The notes beneath the pieces were generated by a model. That model was not told the origin of the DNA. It saw only the letters and a program-made list of their open reading frames with translations, and ran no database searches. From an uncultured Clostridia bacterium (GTDB lineage Bacteria > Bacillota > Clostridia > Christensenellales > Borkfalkiaceae), in contig CAKNQN010000003.1 of NCBI GenBank assembly GCA_930990665.1, positions 1 through 64,000 on the forward strand: 64,000 bases of DNA, in the 5' to 3' direction. This document shows positions 8,130 to 15,340 of the stretch, one piece after another (the first letter of the stretch is position 1; each line of letters opens with the position of its first letter). A program made the position numbers and the translations under genes.

Positions 8130-8629
8130 TGCTCGGCTGCTACCTCGTTAAAGCGTTTTTCGTTTACCGTGATCTGTTTCTTCTCCACGTCCACGTCCTC
8201 GACCACACCTTCCGCCGCAGGAAACATGATCTCCTTTTTCCCGTCCGAAAGCACGAAAATATCCGTATGCGCGGGCAGAACGTCGGTGATTTCACCCATA
8301 CGTACCCCCGTTTTCGTGACCACTTCGCAGCCGATGAGGTCGACAATATAATACCTTCCCTCTGCGGGCGCGGGCGCTTCCTGCCGAAGGCCCTCCACCT
8401 CTTTGCCGCGCAGCAGCTCGGCGGCGTTCCTGTCGGCAACGCCGGAAAGGGTCAGATAGGCAAACCCGCCGCCCGCACGCGCAGACAAAATCCGATATTC
8501 CTTTCCGTCCACAAAGGCGGTGCGGAAACTCTTGATATCCGATGCGTCGTCCAGAAGAGGCTTGACTTTGAGTTCGCCGCGGATGCCCTGCGGCTTGAGT
8601 ATCTGACCGATAACGAGTTTTTCGCGCAT
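8126..8629 (-). CDS. rimM: Ribosome maturation factor RimM
   Basis: This 167-aa protein helps mature the 3' domain of 16S rRNA and binds S19. It has an N-terminal RimM barrel (VIGQILKPQGIRGELKV) and a C-terminal PRC barrel (about 90-165). I chose ATG 8629 because GGAG stands 5 nt upstream; an earlier in-frame GTG at 8635 would overlap that site. It follows khpA, as in other Bacillota, and overlaps the next gene by 4 bp. Confidence 0.95.
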   Translation of the reverse strand: MREKLVIGQILKPQGIRGELKVKPLLDDASDIKSFRTAFVDGKEYRILSARAGGGFAYLTLSGVADRNAAELLRGKEVEGLRQEAPAPAEGRYYIVDLIGCEVVTKTGVRMGEITDVLPAHTDIFVLSDGKKEIMFPAAEGVVEDVDVEKKQITVNEKRFNEVAAEQ

Positions 8630-8683
8630 ATTCACTCCATAGAAAAAAGAGGGAAAATCGCTTTTCCCTCTGAGGCAATGCCG

Positions 8684-8929
8684 TTATTCCGCCTTGCCCT
8701 TTTCTTTGATCTCAATGTTGTATTTTTTGCCTTCTTTGGCAGACGCACAGCGGACAAGCGTGCGCAGCGCCTTGGCAATCTTGCCCTGCTTGCCGATGAC
8801 CTTGCCCATGTCCGACTCTTCCAGAACCACGACGATGTCCGTCGCGTTGTCCTTTTCTTCGACACGGTACTCGATCTCGTCTTTATGCTCGGCAAACTGC
8901 TCCACGACGTATTTCACAAGTTCCAGCAT
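8684..8929 (-). CDS. khpA: KH-domain RNA-binding protein KhpA
   Basis: This 81-aa single KH domain protein carries the GKVIGKQG RNA-binding loop at residues 42-49. KhpA (YlqC) works with KhpB/EloR as a small RNA chaperone and affects cell elongation in Gram-positive bacteria. It lies between rpsP and rimM, the usual position. A purine-rich GGGGGAA site lies before ATG 8929. Confidence 0.92.
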   Translation of the reverse strand: MLELVKYVVEQFAEHKDEIEYRVEEKDNATDIVVVLEESDMGKVIGKQGKIAKALRTLVRCASAKEGKKYNIEIKEKGKAE

Positions 8930-8950
8930 TGATCCGTTCCCCCGCCTCGA

Positions 8951-9244
8951 TTACTTCTTTTTGCGAACTTTCGTCCTGGGCGCGGAAAGCTTCGTGGACT
9001 TTTCCATGATCCCCTGGCGGATGAGCAGCGTCTTCACCGTTTCGGTGGGCTGCACGCCTTTCGAAAGCCAGTCTTTCGCCTTCGCTTCGTCGATCACGAT
9101 GTCCTCCGGCTGTACGGTCGGATTGTAATGCCCGATCTTTTCAATGTACTCGCCGTCGCGCGCCTTGCGGCTGTCTACAACGACGATGCGGTAGAAGGGG
9201 CTTTTTTTGTCGCCCAGTCTCGTAAGTCTCATTTTAACTGCCAT
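8951..9244 (-). CDS. rpsP: 30S ribosomal protein S16
   Basis: This is a 97-aa S16 with the diagnostic start AVKMRLTRLGDKKSPFYRI and the RDG-x-YIE-x-IG-x-YNP motif. It binds 16S rRNA in the 5' domain. It is the first gene of the rpsP-khpA-rimM operon, driven by a consensus promoter that overlaps the upstream terminator. GGAG lies 7 nt before ATG 9244. Confidence 0.97.
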   Translation of the reverse strand: MAVKMRLTRLGDKKSPFYRIVVVDSRKARDGEYIEKIGHYNPTVQPEDIVIDEAKAKDWLSKGVQPTETVKTLLIRQGIMEKSTKLSAPRTKVRKKK

Positions 9245-9311
9245 TGTATTGCTCCTTTACAGAAAAATATTTTTTGCTTTGTTTTGCGCGGCCTTTCACC
9301 GTAACATTGCC

Positions 9312-9340
9312 ATTATACTCCTATAAAAAACGCCTGTCAA
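9312..9340 (-). promoter_or_regulatory. rpsP promoter overlapping a terminator
   Basis: A perfect consensus promoter is present: TTGACA (9335-9340), a 17-bp spacer and TATAAT (9312-9317). The -35 box lies in the 3' arm of the terminator at 9331-9360, and the terminator's run of T forms part of the spacer. Confidence 0.8.
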
Positions 9341-9360
9341 GCATTTTTACCTGACAGGCG
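9331..9360 (-). terminator. Rho-independent terminator of ylxM-ffh operon
   Basis: A 9-bp stem (CGCCTGTCA/TGACAGGCG) with a 12-nt loop is followed on the minus strand by six T (complement of 9325-9330). It ends the transcript of the 161-aa gene. Confidence 0.8.
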
Positions 9361-9367
9361 GAAAATT

Positions 9368-9853
9368 TTACTCTTCTTCTGTTTCGCGGGGAAGAACGCT
9401 TCCGTTCGGGCCGTCTGCAATGCGCCATTTGAGGGAACTTGCGATAATGTATGATTCGGCAGGCTCTTCCAAACCTTCGCCGACGGATTTCGGATCGAAC
9501 TCGCTGTTCGACCACACGATCACGCGGGGATGAGCAAAATGCTCGCACGGCAAAATTCCGTCGAAAAATTTGATGAATGCCTCAAAGATCTCGTTCAGGT
9601 AATTGTCCTGCAATCCGATCAGCCGAAAACGGCGCACGCCCTCGAAATACAGTTCGAGGTAATACGGCTCCCATTGGCTGTGAAAAAGCACCGACAGGCG
9701 CTGCTCGCCGGGGCCGAACCACATCGCGCCGTCCTCTGCGACATGCGTGCCGCTCACATACTGCGCGGAAACAATACATGCATCGTGAAACCAACTGTAC
9801 GCATCCTGCAATTCCCGTATATCTTCATCGGTTTGCACCTGTTTCCACTCCAT
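9368..9853 (-). CDS. Hypothetical protein, 161 aa, downstream of ffh
   Basis: I do not recognise this family. The protein is acidic, soluble and rich in aromatic residues, beginning MEWKQVQTDEDIRELQ and containing an YSWFHDACI segment near residue 20 that recalls small immunity-like or housekeeping alpha+beta proteins of Firmicutes. It has no signal peptide or membrane segment. It lies 27 bp downstream of ffh on the same strand and before the terminator, so it is probably cotranscribed with ylxM-ffh. A G-rich Shine-Dalgarno site precedes ATG 9853. Confidence 0.65.
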   Translation of the reverse strand: MEWKQVQTDEDIRELQDAYSWFHDACIVSAQYVSGTHVAEDGAMWFGPGEQRLSVLFHSQWEPYYLELYFEGVRRFRLIGLQDNYLNEIFEAFIKFFDGILPCEHFAHPRVIVWSNSEFDPKSVGEGLEEPAESYIIASSLKWRIADGPNGSVLPRETEEE

Positions 9854-9880
9854 AATCCCCCCCCTCGCAGCAGTGCGCGC

Positions 9881-11197
9881 TTACCGCATAAACGGCAGGC
9901 GTTTGCCGCTCTTGAACTGTTTCATCATGAGTTTTGTCTGTTCGAACTGTTTGAGAAGCTGGTTGATCTCCTGAACCGAAGTTCCCGAGCCAGCCGCGAT
10001 GCGCTTTTTGCGGGAAGAGTTGATGATCTCGGGCTTTTCGCGCTCTTTTTTGGTCATGGAGAGGATCATCGCTTTGAGGCGGTCGACCTTCTTTTCGTCG
10101 AAATCGCTCTCCTTGATCTTGAGTTTGCTCATGCCCGGCATCATGCCCATCACCTGCGAGATGCCGCCCATCTTTTTGAGGGATTCGAACTGGTCGAGGT
10201 AGTCTTCGAGGGTGAATGAGGCTTCGCGCAGTTTCTTTTCCAGCTTTTTGGCCTGCTCTTCGGTGACCGCCTCCTGCGCCTTTTCGATGAGGGAGAGAAC
10301 GTCGCCCATGCCCAGAATGCGCGAGGCCATGCGGTCGGGATAGAAGGGCTCGAGATCGGTGAGCTTTTCGCCCACGCCGATGAATTTGATGGGCTTGCCC
10401 GTGACCGCCTTAATGGACAGGCAGGCGCCGCCGCGCGTGTCGCCGTCCAGCTTGGTCAGGATGACGCCCGTCACGTTCAGGCGCTTGTTGAAGGTTTCCG
10501 CCACGTTGACGGCGTCCTGTCCCGTCATCGCGTCAACGGTGAGAAGGATCTCGTTCGGATGCACTTCCGAAACGATGTTTTCCAGCTCCTGCATGAGCGC
10601 GTCGTCGATGTGCAGGCGGCCGGCCGTGTCGATGATGACGGTGTCGTAACCCATCGAGCGCGCCTCGTCGATCGCCTGTCTTGCCGTCTTGACGGGGTTT
10701 TGCGTCCCCTTTTCAAAGACGGGCACGCCCGCCTTTCCGCCCACCACCTGCAACTGGTGGATGGCGGCGGGGCGGTAGATGTCGCCCGCGACCAGAAGGG
10801 GCTTTTTGCCCTGCTTTTTGAGAAGCATCGCGAGCTTGCCGCAAAGGGTCGTCTTGCCCGCGCCCTGCAGGCCGCACATCATGATCACCGTCGGCGGGCG
10901 GTCCGCCACTTCCAGCTTGGCGTTGGTGGACCCCATCAGCGCCACAAGTTCGTCGTTGACGATCTTGATCACCTGCTGGGCAGGGTTCAGGCTCTTGAGG
11001 ATCTCCTGCCCGACCGCCTTTTCAGAGACGTCGGCAATGAATTTTTTGGCGACAAAGATGTTTACGTCAGCTTCCAGAAGCGCCACGCGCACTTCGCGCA
11101 TCGCGCCCTTGATCTCCAGCTCTGTGAGCCTGCCGTGCTTGGTCAGCTTGGAAAATATGTGGTTGAGTCTCTCCGAAAGAGAGGAAAAGAGTGCCAT
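9881..11197 (-). CDS. ffh: Signal recognition particle protein Ffh
   Basis: This 438-aa GTPase binds 4.5S/6S RNA and signal peptides and delivers ribosomes to FtsY. Domains are N (1-85), G (P-loop GLQGAGKTT at 109-117, DTAGR, TKLDGDTRGG) and a methionine-rich M domain from about 300, ending KLMMKQFKSGKRLPFMR. I chose ATG 11197 because GGGGAG lies 7 nt upstream and the protein then begins as normal for Ffh; the 23-residue in-frame extension is rejected. It follows ylxM by 19 bp. Confidence 0.97.
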   Translation of the reverse strand: MALFSSLSERLNHIFSKLTKHGRLTELEIKGAMREVRVALLEADVNIFVAKKFIADVSEKAVGQEILKSLNPAQQVIKIVNDELVALMGSTNAKLEVADRPPTVIMMCGLQGAGKTTLCGKLAMLLKKQGKKPLLVAGDIYRPAAIHQLQVVGGKAGVPVFEKGTQNPVKTARQAIDEARSMGYDTVIIDTAGRLHIDDALMQELENIVSEVHPNEILLTVDAMTGQDAVNVAETFNKRLNVTGVILTKLDGDTRGGACLSIKAVTGKPIKFIGVGEKLTDLEPFYPDRMASRILGMGDVLSLIEKAQEAVTEEQAKKLEKKLREASFTLEDYLDQFESLKKMGGISQVMGMMPGMSKLKIKESDFDEKKVDRLKAMILSMTKKEREKPEIINSSRKKRIAAGSGTSVQEINQLLKQFEQTKLMMKQFKSGKRLPFMR

Positions 11198-11216
11198 ACG
11201 GTTTCTCCCCTTGATT

Positions 11217-11648
11217 TCATTTTGTACCGGGCTCTGCGCCCGCATTGTCCCGCTCGCCCGCATCATCTCCGCCGCGGACAGTGACCGTGGCGATGTGTTC
11301 GCCCTCGATCTGCATGAGGGAGATGATCTGATCGATCTTTGCGGAGAGATCGGGGTGCTCCGCCTTCAGCTTTTCCAGCGCGCGCAGGGTGCGCGTGAGC
11401 ATCTCCGAAATGTGCAGGTCTGCCTCGCGGGCAACGGCGACATGATGCAGCTTTTCTTCGTATTCCTCCAAAAGCTGGCGGCTCTTGGCGAGAACTTCGG
11501 ATACGCTCTGCTTGGATATCCCCTTTTGCTCGGCGATCTCCGTCAGCGACAGGTCACACATATAATATAGTTCGCATATGTCCCGCTGATGCTCGGTCAG
11601 GAGCGCGCCGTATGCGTCGAACAGCGGCATATATTTCAGATCTTTCAT
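11217..11648 (-). CDS. ylxM: YlxM/p13-type SRP-associated HTH protein
   Basis: This 143-aa protein has an N-terminal sigma-70-region-4-like helix-turn-helix (about 10-60; LSLTEIAEQKGISKQSVSEVL) and a coiled tail, matching YlxM, which is almost always encoded just before ffh and is thought to modulate SRP. The C-terminal 20 residues are acidic and variable. GGAGG precedes ATG 11648 with a 7-nt spacer. It is the first gene of the ylxM-ffh operon. Confidence 0.9.
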   Translation of the reverse strand: MKDLKYMPLFDAYGALLTEHQRDICELYYMCDLSLTEIAEQKGISKQSVSEVLAKSRQLLEEYEEKLHHVAVAREADLHISEMLTRTLRALEKLKAEHPDLSAKIDQIISLMQIEGEHIATVTVRGGDDAGERDNAGAEPGTK

Positions 11649-11665
11649 GCCTTTCCCTCCAAGGC

Positions 11666-11696
11666 ATTATAACGCATTTGACAAAGTTCTGTCAAA
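11666..11696 (-). promoter_or_regulatory. ylxM-ffh promoter with overlapping palindrome
   Basis: TTGACA (11690-11695), an 18-bp spacer and TATAAT (11666-11671) form a strong promoter. A 7-bp inverted repeat TTTGACA/TGTCAAA (11677-11696, 6-bp centre) includes the -35 box and may be an operator. Confidence 0.65.
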
Positions 11697-11770
11697 CAGA
11701 AATGCCTCAGGGGAAAAATTTCCGCGCGCGCATCGGCGGGCGGTCCTTTGGGCTCGCGGTCGGCACGGGA

Positions 11771-11861
11771 AACCGCGGCGATGCGGGCCGTGCGCATGTT
11801 GCGGACCGCAGATCGGCAGTACAAGCGGTACGAGCAACCGCGGCGATGCGGGCCGTGCGCA
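11771..11861. repeat. Direct repeat, 65-bp period
   Basis: A 26-bp core (AACCGCGGCGATGCGGGCCG plus TGCGCA) occurs identically at 11771-11796 and 11836-11861 in the 312-bp gap between divergent ylxM and the SGNH esterase. The flanks are related but degenerate. No gene is seen in this gap. Confidence 0.7.
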
Positions 11862-11924
11862 GTGGCGGGCGATGCAATCGGCGCGAAAAAATTTGTAAAT
11901 CGACAAAGAAAAATAAAATATTGC

Positions 11925-11953
11925 TTGCAAAACGGGCGGACAGGTGATAAACT
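11925..11953 (+). promoter_or_regulatory. Promoter of SGNH esterase, leaderless type
   Basis: TTGCAA (11925-11930), 17 bp and TAAACT (11948-11953). The -10 box ends 7 nt before ATG 11961, so transcription should start within a base of the start codon; no Shine-Dalgarno site lies at usual spacing. Confidence 0.45.
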
Positions 11954-11960
11954 TGTACCT

Positions 11961-13031
11961 ATGGAAATTTGGAAAATCGATCAGAATTTTGCACCCGGAA
12001 AAGTGCGGACGGAAGGCGACGTGGTACACTATGCCCTGCCGTGCGTGCCCTTTGACCTGTACGGCATATTTTACGACGAGGCGGAAAAGCAGTTTGCGCG
12101 GCTGCCGGCCGACGTTGCCGCCGCGACGAGCGAGGGAGTGGTATGGCTTCGCAAACACACCTCGGGCGGAAGGCTGCGCTTTTCGACCGATTCCGACTAT
12201 TTTGAAGTCGCCGCGCAGTATAAAATGTTCGAACCTTATTCGCACATGCCGCTTTCGGGTTCGTGCGGGTTTGCGCTCGTGGACGAAACGGACCCTGCGG
12301 CGCCCTTTCTGGCGGGTGAAATGCGCGCGGAAGCGACAAACGCCGAAGGTTTCGCCTCCTCCTGCCTGCTGCCTGGCGACAAAATGCGGCAGTACACCCT
12401 GTATTTTCCCCTCTACAACGAGGTGACGGGGGTGCAGATCGGGCTGAAAGAGGGCGCTGCCGTACAGGGCGGCAGGGCTTACCGAAAGGGCGGGCCGGTG
12501 CTGTACTACGGCTCTTCCATCACGCAGGGCGGATGTGCATCCCGACCCGACAACTGCTATCCCGCGTACATATCGCAGTGGACGAACACCGACTACATCA
12601 ACCTCGGTTTCAGCGGAAACGGAAAAGCGGAGCCGGCGATGGTAGAGTATCTCGCGTCCCTGCCCTGCCGCGCCTTCGTCTGCGATTACGACCACAACGC
12701 ACCCGATGCGGAATATCTGGAAAAGACGCACCGTCCGCTGTACGAGACATTCCGCGCGGCGCAGCCGCAGACCCCCATCCTGTTTATGACCAAGCCGGAT
12801 TTTGAAAACGAACCGCAGGCGGATCTGCGGCGCAGCATCATACGCGCGACCTACGAATATGCGCGCAAGAATGGGGATAAGAACGTGTACTTCCTGGACG
12901 GAGAAACGCTGTTCGGGAAGGAAGACCGCATGCACTGCACGGTGGACAAGTGCCACCCCAACGACCTCGGATTTTACCGCATGGCCAAGGCGGTTTATGC
13001 AAAACTCTGCGAAGCCAAGGTATTCGACTGA
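11961..13031 (+). CDS. SGNH esterase with GxDLY-type N-terminal domain
   Basis: This 356-aa protein has an N-terminal beta domain with a VPFDLYG motif near residue 30, matching the GxDLY module (SGNH_hydro_N), followed by an SGNH hydrolase domain (about 175-356): YGSSITQGG with the nucleophile Ser, NLGFSGNG, an acidic DYDHNAP segment in the Asn block region and the C-terminal DKCHPNDLG with catalytic Asp and His. Such enzymes usually deacetylate plant or microbial carbohydrates. There is no signal peptide. It stands alone on the plus strand between two minus-strand operons and ends in a strong terminator. Confidence 0.85.
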   Translation: MEIWKIDQNFAPGKVRTEGDVVHYALPCVPFDLYGIFYDEAEKQFARLPADVAAATSEGVVWLRKHTSGGRLRFSTDSDYFEVAAQYKMFEPYSHMPLSGSCGFALVDETDPAAPFLAGEMRAEATNAEGFASSCLLPGDKMRQYTLYFPLYNEVTGVQIGLKEGAAVQGGRAYRKGGPVLYYGSSITQGGCASRPDNCYPAYISQWTNTDYINLGFSGNGKAEPAMVEYLASLPCRAFVCDYDHNAPDAEYLEKTHRPLYETFRAAQPQTPILFMTKPDFENEPQADLRRSIIRATYEYARKNGDKNVYFLDGETLFGKEDRMHCTVDKCHPNDLGFYRMAKAVYAKLCEAKVFD

Positions 13032-13075
13032 GGTGCAAAGCATCGGGCTTTTCACAAAATCTGAATGAGAAGACA

Positions 13076-13107
13076 GCGGCCGCGGCGGGATCACCCGCCG
13101 CGGCCGC
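13076..13107. terminator. Bidirectional terminator
   Basis: A perfect 14-bp stem (GCGGCCGCGGCGGG and its complement, loop ATCA) lies between the convergent SGNH esterase and CmpB-like gene, followed by CGTCTTTTAT on the plus strand. Confidence 0.8.
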
Positions 13108-13162
13108 CGTCTTTTATATAAAATTTTTCCGGAATAAAAATCGCATCTCTTTCATAGATGGG

Positions 13163-13918
13163 TTATTTTGAAGAGGAGTCTTTCCGGTCGCCGTCCTGCT
13201 CTTTTCCTTGCTTTTTTCCGATCTTTTCACGCACAGCTTGCAGGCGCTGCAGATTTCTTTCATGCAGCCCGCGCACGGCATCTGTCAGAGAGGCGCCCGC
13301 AAAAGGAAACAGGAAACGGCGCCTTTGTCTGCTTGCCGCACGCCGCTCGTTGATGGCGACTTTGAGCTGTTCGTAATGCACCGCCTCTTTGAGCTGCGCC
13401 GCAACTTTACGGATTTTGAACGACACGTTGAAGCTGATACACAGATCGACAAAAAACACGCCGTAAAAGGCTCCGACGACGAAGATCATCCAAAGGCTTT
13501 GCGATGCCCATACCGCTGCCATATGCAACGGTTCAAAAAGAAAATAGACAAACAGTGCGGCGATAATCCCCCAAAACAGAGAAAACAACGGGCAGATGAT
13601 GCCCTGAATATTGCCCCAACGATCGGAATAATCCCAAAGTTTGATCTTCATGCCCTTGATAAAAATCAGCCCGGTGACATATTCGAGCAAGGTCAGCGCC
13701 ACCATGAGCAGCAGCACCAGCCCCCATTGCGGAACAGGAATGAAGCAGGCACCGTACAAGAACACGGTTCCCGCCCCATACATGGGCAGATAAGGCCCGT
13801 TGAGAAAGCCGGGGTTGATCCATTTTTTCAAACTGATAAATCGGCGGAAGAGAAGCTCGATCACCCAGCCGCAGATACTGCCGCACATATATAGAAAGGC
13901 AAGGCGGAAAAATATCAT
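13163..13918 (-). CDS. Putative ABC-transporter type IV / CmpB membrane protein
   Basis: This 251-aa protein has about five membrane segments in its first 165 residues, with the GWVIE, FLNGPYLPMYG and WDYSDRWGNIQG motifs of the CmpB family (PF06541), then a basic cytoplasmic coiled tail ending in a charged low-complexity stretch. The family is often annotated as an ABC-transporter permease without proof. GGAGG precedes ATG 13918 with a 6-nt spacer. It follows ftsY by 40 bp, so it is likely the last gene of the smc-ftsY transcript. Confidence 0.8.
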   Translation of the reverse strand: MIFFRLAFLYMCGSICGWVIELLFRRFISLKKWINPGFLNGPYLPMYGAGTVFLYGACFIPVPQWGLVLLLMVALTLLEYVTGLIFIKGMKIKLWDYSDRWGNIQGIICPLFSLFWGIIAALFVYFLFEPLHMAAVWASQSLWMIFVVGAFYGVFFVDLCISFNVSFKIRKVAAQLKEAVHYEQLKVAINERRAASRQRRRFLFPFAGASLTDAVRGLHERNLQRLQAVREKIGKKQGKEQDGDRKDSSSK

Positions 13919-13958
13919 ACCACTCCTCCGCTGTTATTGAGATGACAAGAATCTTTTA

Positions 13959-14852
13959 TCAGATGATGCCCTCGGTGAATTCTTCGGCGTCGAAAAGCTC
14001 GAGATCGTCCAGCTTTTCGCCCGTGCCGACAAAGACGACGGGAATCTGCAGTTCGCCGCACAGCGATACGACGAACCCGCCCTTGGCGGTGCCGTCGAGC
14101 TTGGTAAGGACGATGCCGTCCAGGTCGACCGCCTCGTCAAACAGCCGCGCCTGTGAGAGGGCGTTCTGACCGGTGGTCGCGTCCAATACGAGCAGCTTAT
14201 AAAAATGCGCTTCGGGATAATCCCGCCGCACGACGCGGTCCATCTTTTTCAGCTCCTCCATGAGGTTGGCCTTCACGTGCAGGCGGCCGGCCGTGTCGAC
14301 GATGACGACGTCCGTCTTTTTCGCTCTGGCGGAAGAGATCGCGTCGAACACGACGGCGGAAGGGTCGCTCCCCTCCTCGTGCTTGACGATGCGCACCCCC
14401 GCGCGGTCGGCCCACACGGAAAGCTGGTCGGCCGCCGCCGCGCGGAAGGTATCCGCCGCGGCGAGCGTGACGCTCTTTTTCTGCCGCACAAAGTAGTTCG
14501 CCAATTTCCCGATCGTGGTCGTCTTTCCGACGCCGTTTACCCCGACCAGCATGATGACCGCCGGATACTCGATCTCGGGCACTTCCGCCTCGCAGAGAGT
14601 GTCCTCAATGACGTCTTTGAGAAGGTTGATGACGTACTCTTTGTCCTTGAGCTTTTCCTTTTTCGCTTCTTCGCGGATCTGCTCGACGATGTCTTCGGCC
14701 GTGCGCACGGAAATATCCGCGGAAATCAGAATTTCTTCCAGCTCGTCGTAAAAATCGTCGCCGAGATCCCTTGCAAAGAGCGCAGAAAGCTTGGACGAAA
14801 TGTTGTCCTTCGTCTTTTTCAGCGCTCCGATGATCTTACCGAAAAATCCCAT
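13959..14852 (-). CDS. ftsY: SRP receptor FtsY
   Basis: This 297-aa GTPase is the membrane-associated SRP receptor. It lacks a long acidic A domain; an amphipathic N-terminal helix (MGFFGKIIGALKKTK) probably binds lipid, followed by the N domain and the G domain with GVNGVGKTT (104-112), DTAGR and TKLDGTAKGG. GGAG lies before ATG 14852. It is downstream of smc, as in Bacillus (smc-ftsY), but a 490-bp structured repeat separates the two. Confidence 0.96.
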   Translation of the reverse strand: MGFFGKIIGALKKTKDNISSKLSALFARDLGDDFYDELEEILISADISVRTAEDIVEQIREEAKKEKLKDKEYVINLLKDVIEDTLCEAEVPEIEYPAVIMLVGVNGVGKTTTIGKLANYFVRQKKSVTLAAADTFRAAAADQLSVWADRAGVRIVKHEEGSDPSAVVFDAISSARAKKTDVVIVDTAGRLHVKANLMEELKKMDRVVRRDYPEAHFYKLLVLDATTGQNALSQARLFDEAVDLDGIVLTKLDGTAKGGFVVSLCGELQIPVVFVGTGEKLDDLELFDAEEFTEGII

Positions 14853-14872
14853 TGATAACTCCGATTCTTTCT

Positions 14873-15320
14873 GTTCACGAAAATTTAAGAAAAGAGTTCT
14901 TAAATTTCCCGTGAGTTTTTCTCGGCGAAATTTTTTCGTGCTGACGAAAAAATTTCGTCCGATTTGAAGGGCGACACCGCCGCACGGCGCTACCCGCGCC
15001 TGTCGGCGTTTTCTCCCTCTTTGCGGCTTATTTTACGGGCTCACGCAAATTGCAAAGCCGCAAATTCACCCTCTTCCCGAAAGCCGAATGTTTTCGGCAT
15101 CTTGCGTGCGCTCGCAAAAAATGCGATTTTTGCTCGCGCTTTTATAAATTAAAAATGAAATCGCAAGAAAAATTTTTCGGCGAAATCTTTTCGTGCTGAC
15201 GAAAATCTTTCGTCCGATCGCCAAGGCGACACCGTCTGTTCACGAAATTTTACGGAAAGAGTCCGTAAAATTTCCGTGAGTTTTTTCTCGTCGGAATCTT
15301 TTCCTGCTACGAAAACTCGA
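14873..15320. repeat. Structured intergenic element, copy 2 (with partial second unit)
   Basis: This is the most complete copy. Hairpins in order: P1a 14875-14914 (loop AAGAG), P1e 14926-14957 (13-bp stem CGAAATTTTTTCG, loop TGCTGA), P2 about 14975-15007, P3 15020-15029 with 15055-15064 (TTTGCGGCTT/AAGCCGCAAA) enclosing TTTTACGGGCTC, then ATTCACC, P4 15083-15098 (GCCGAA/TTCGGC) and P5 15114-15133 (GCAAAAA/TTTTTGC, loop ATGCGA) between GCGC and CGCGC. A second partial unit follows: P1e 15181-15211, GGCGACACCG, P1a 15240-15279 and a degenerate P1e to about 15320. No gene lies between 14853 and 15340. Confidence 0.8.
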
Positions 15321-15340
15321 GATTGTTTTTCTCGAACCTT

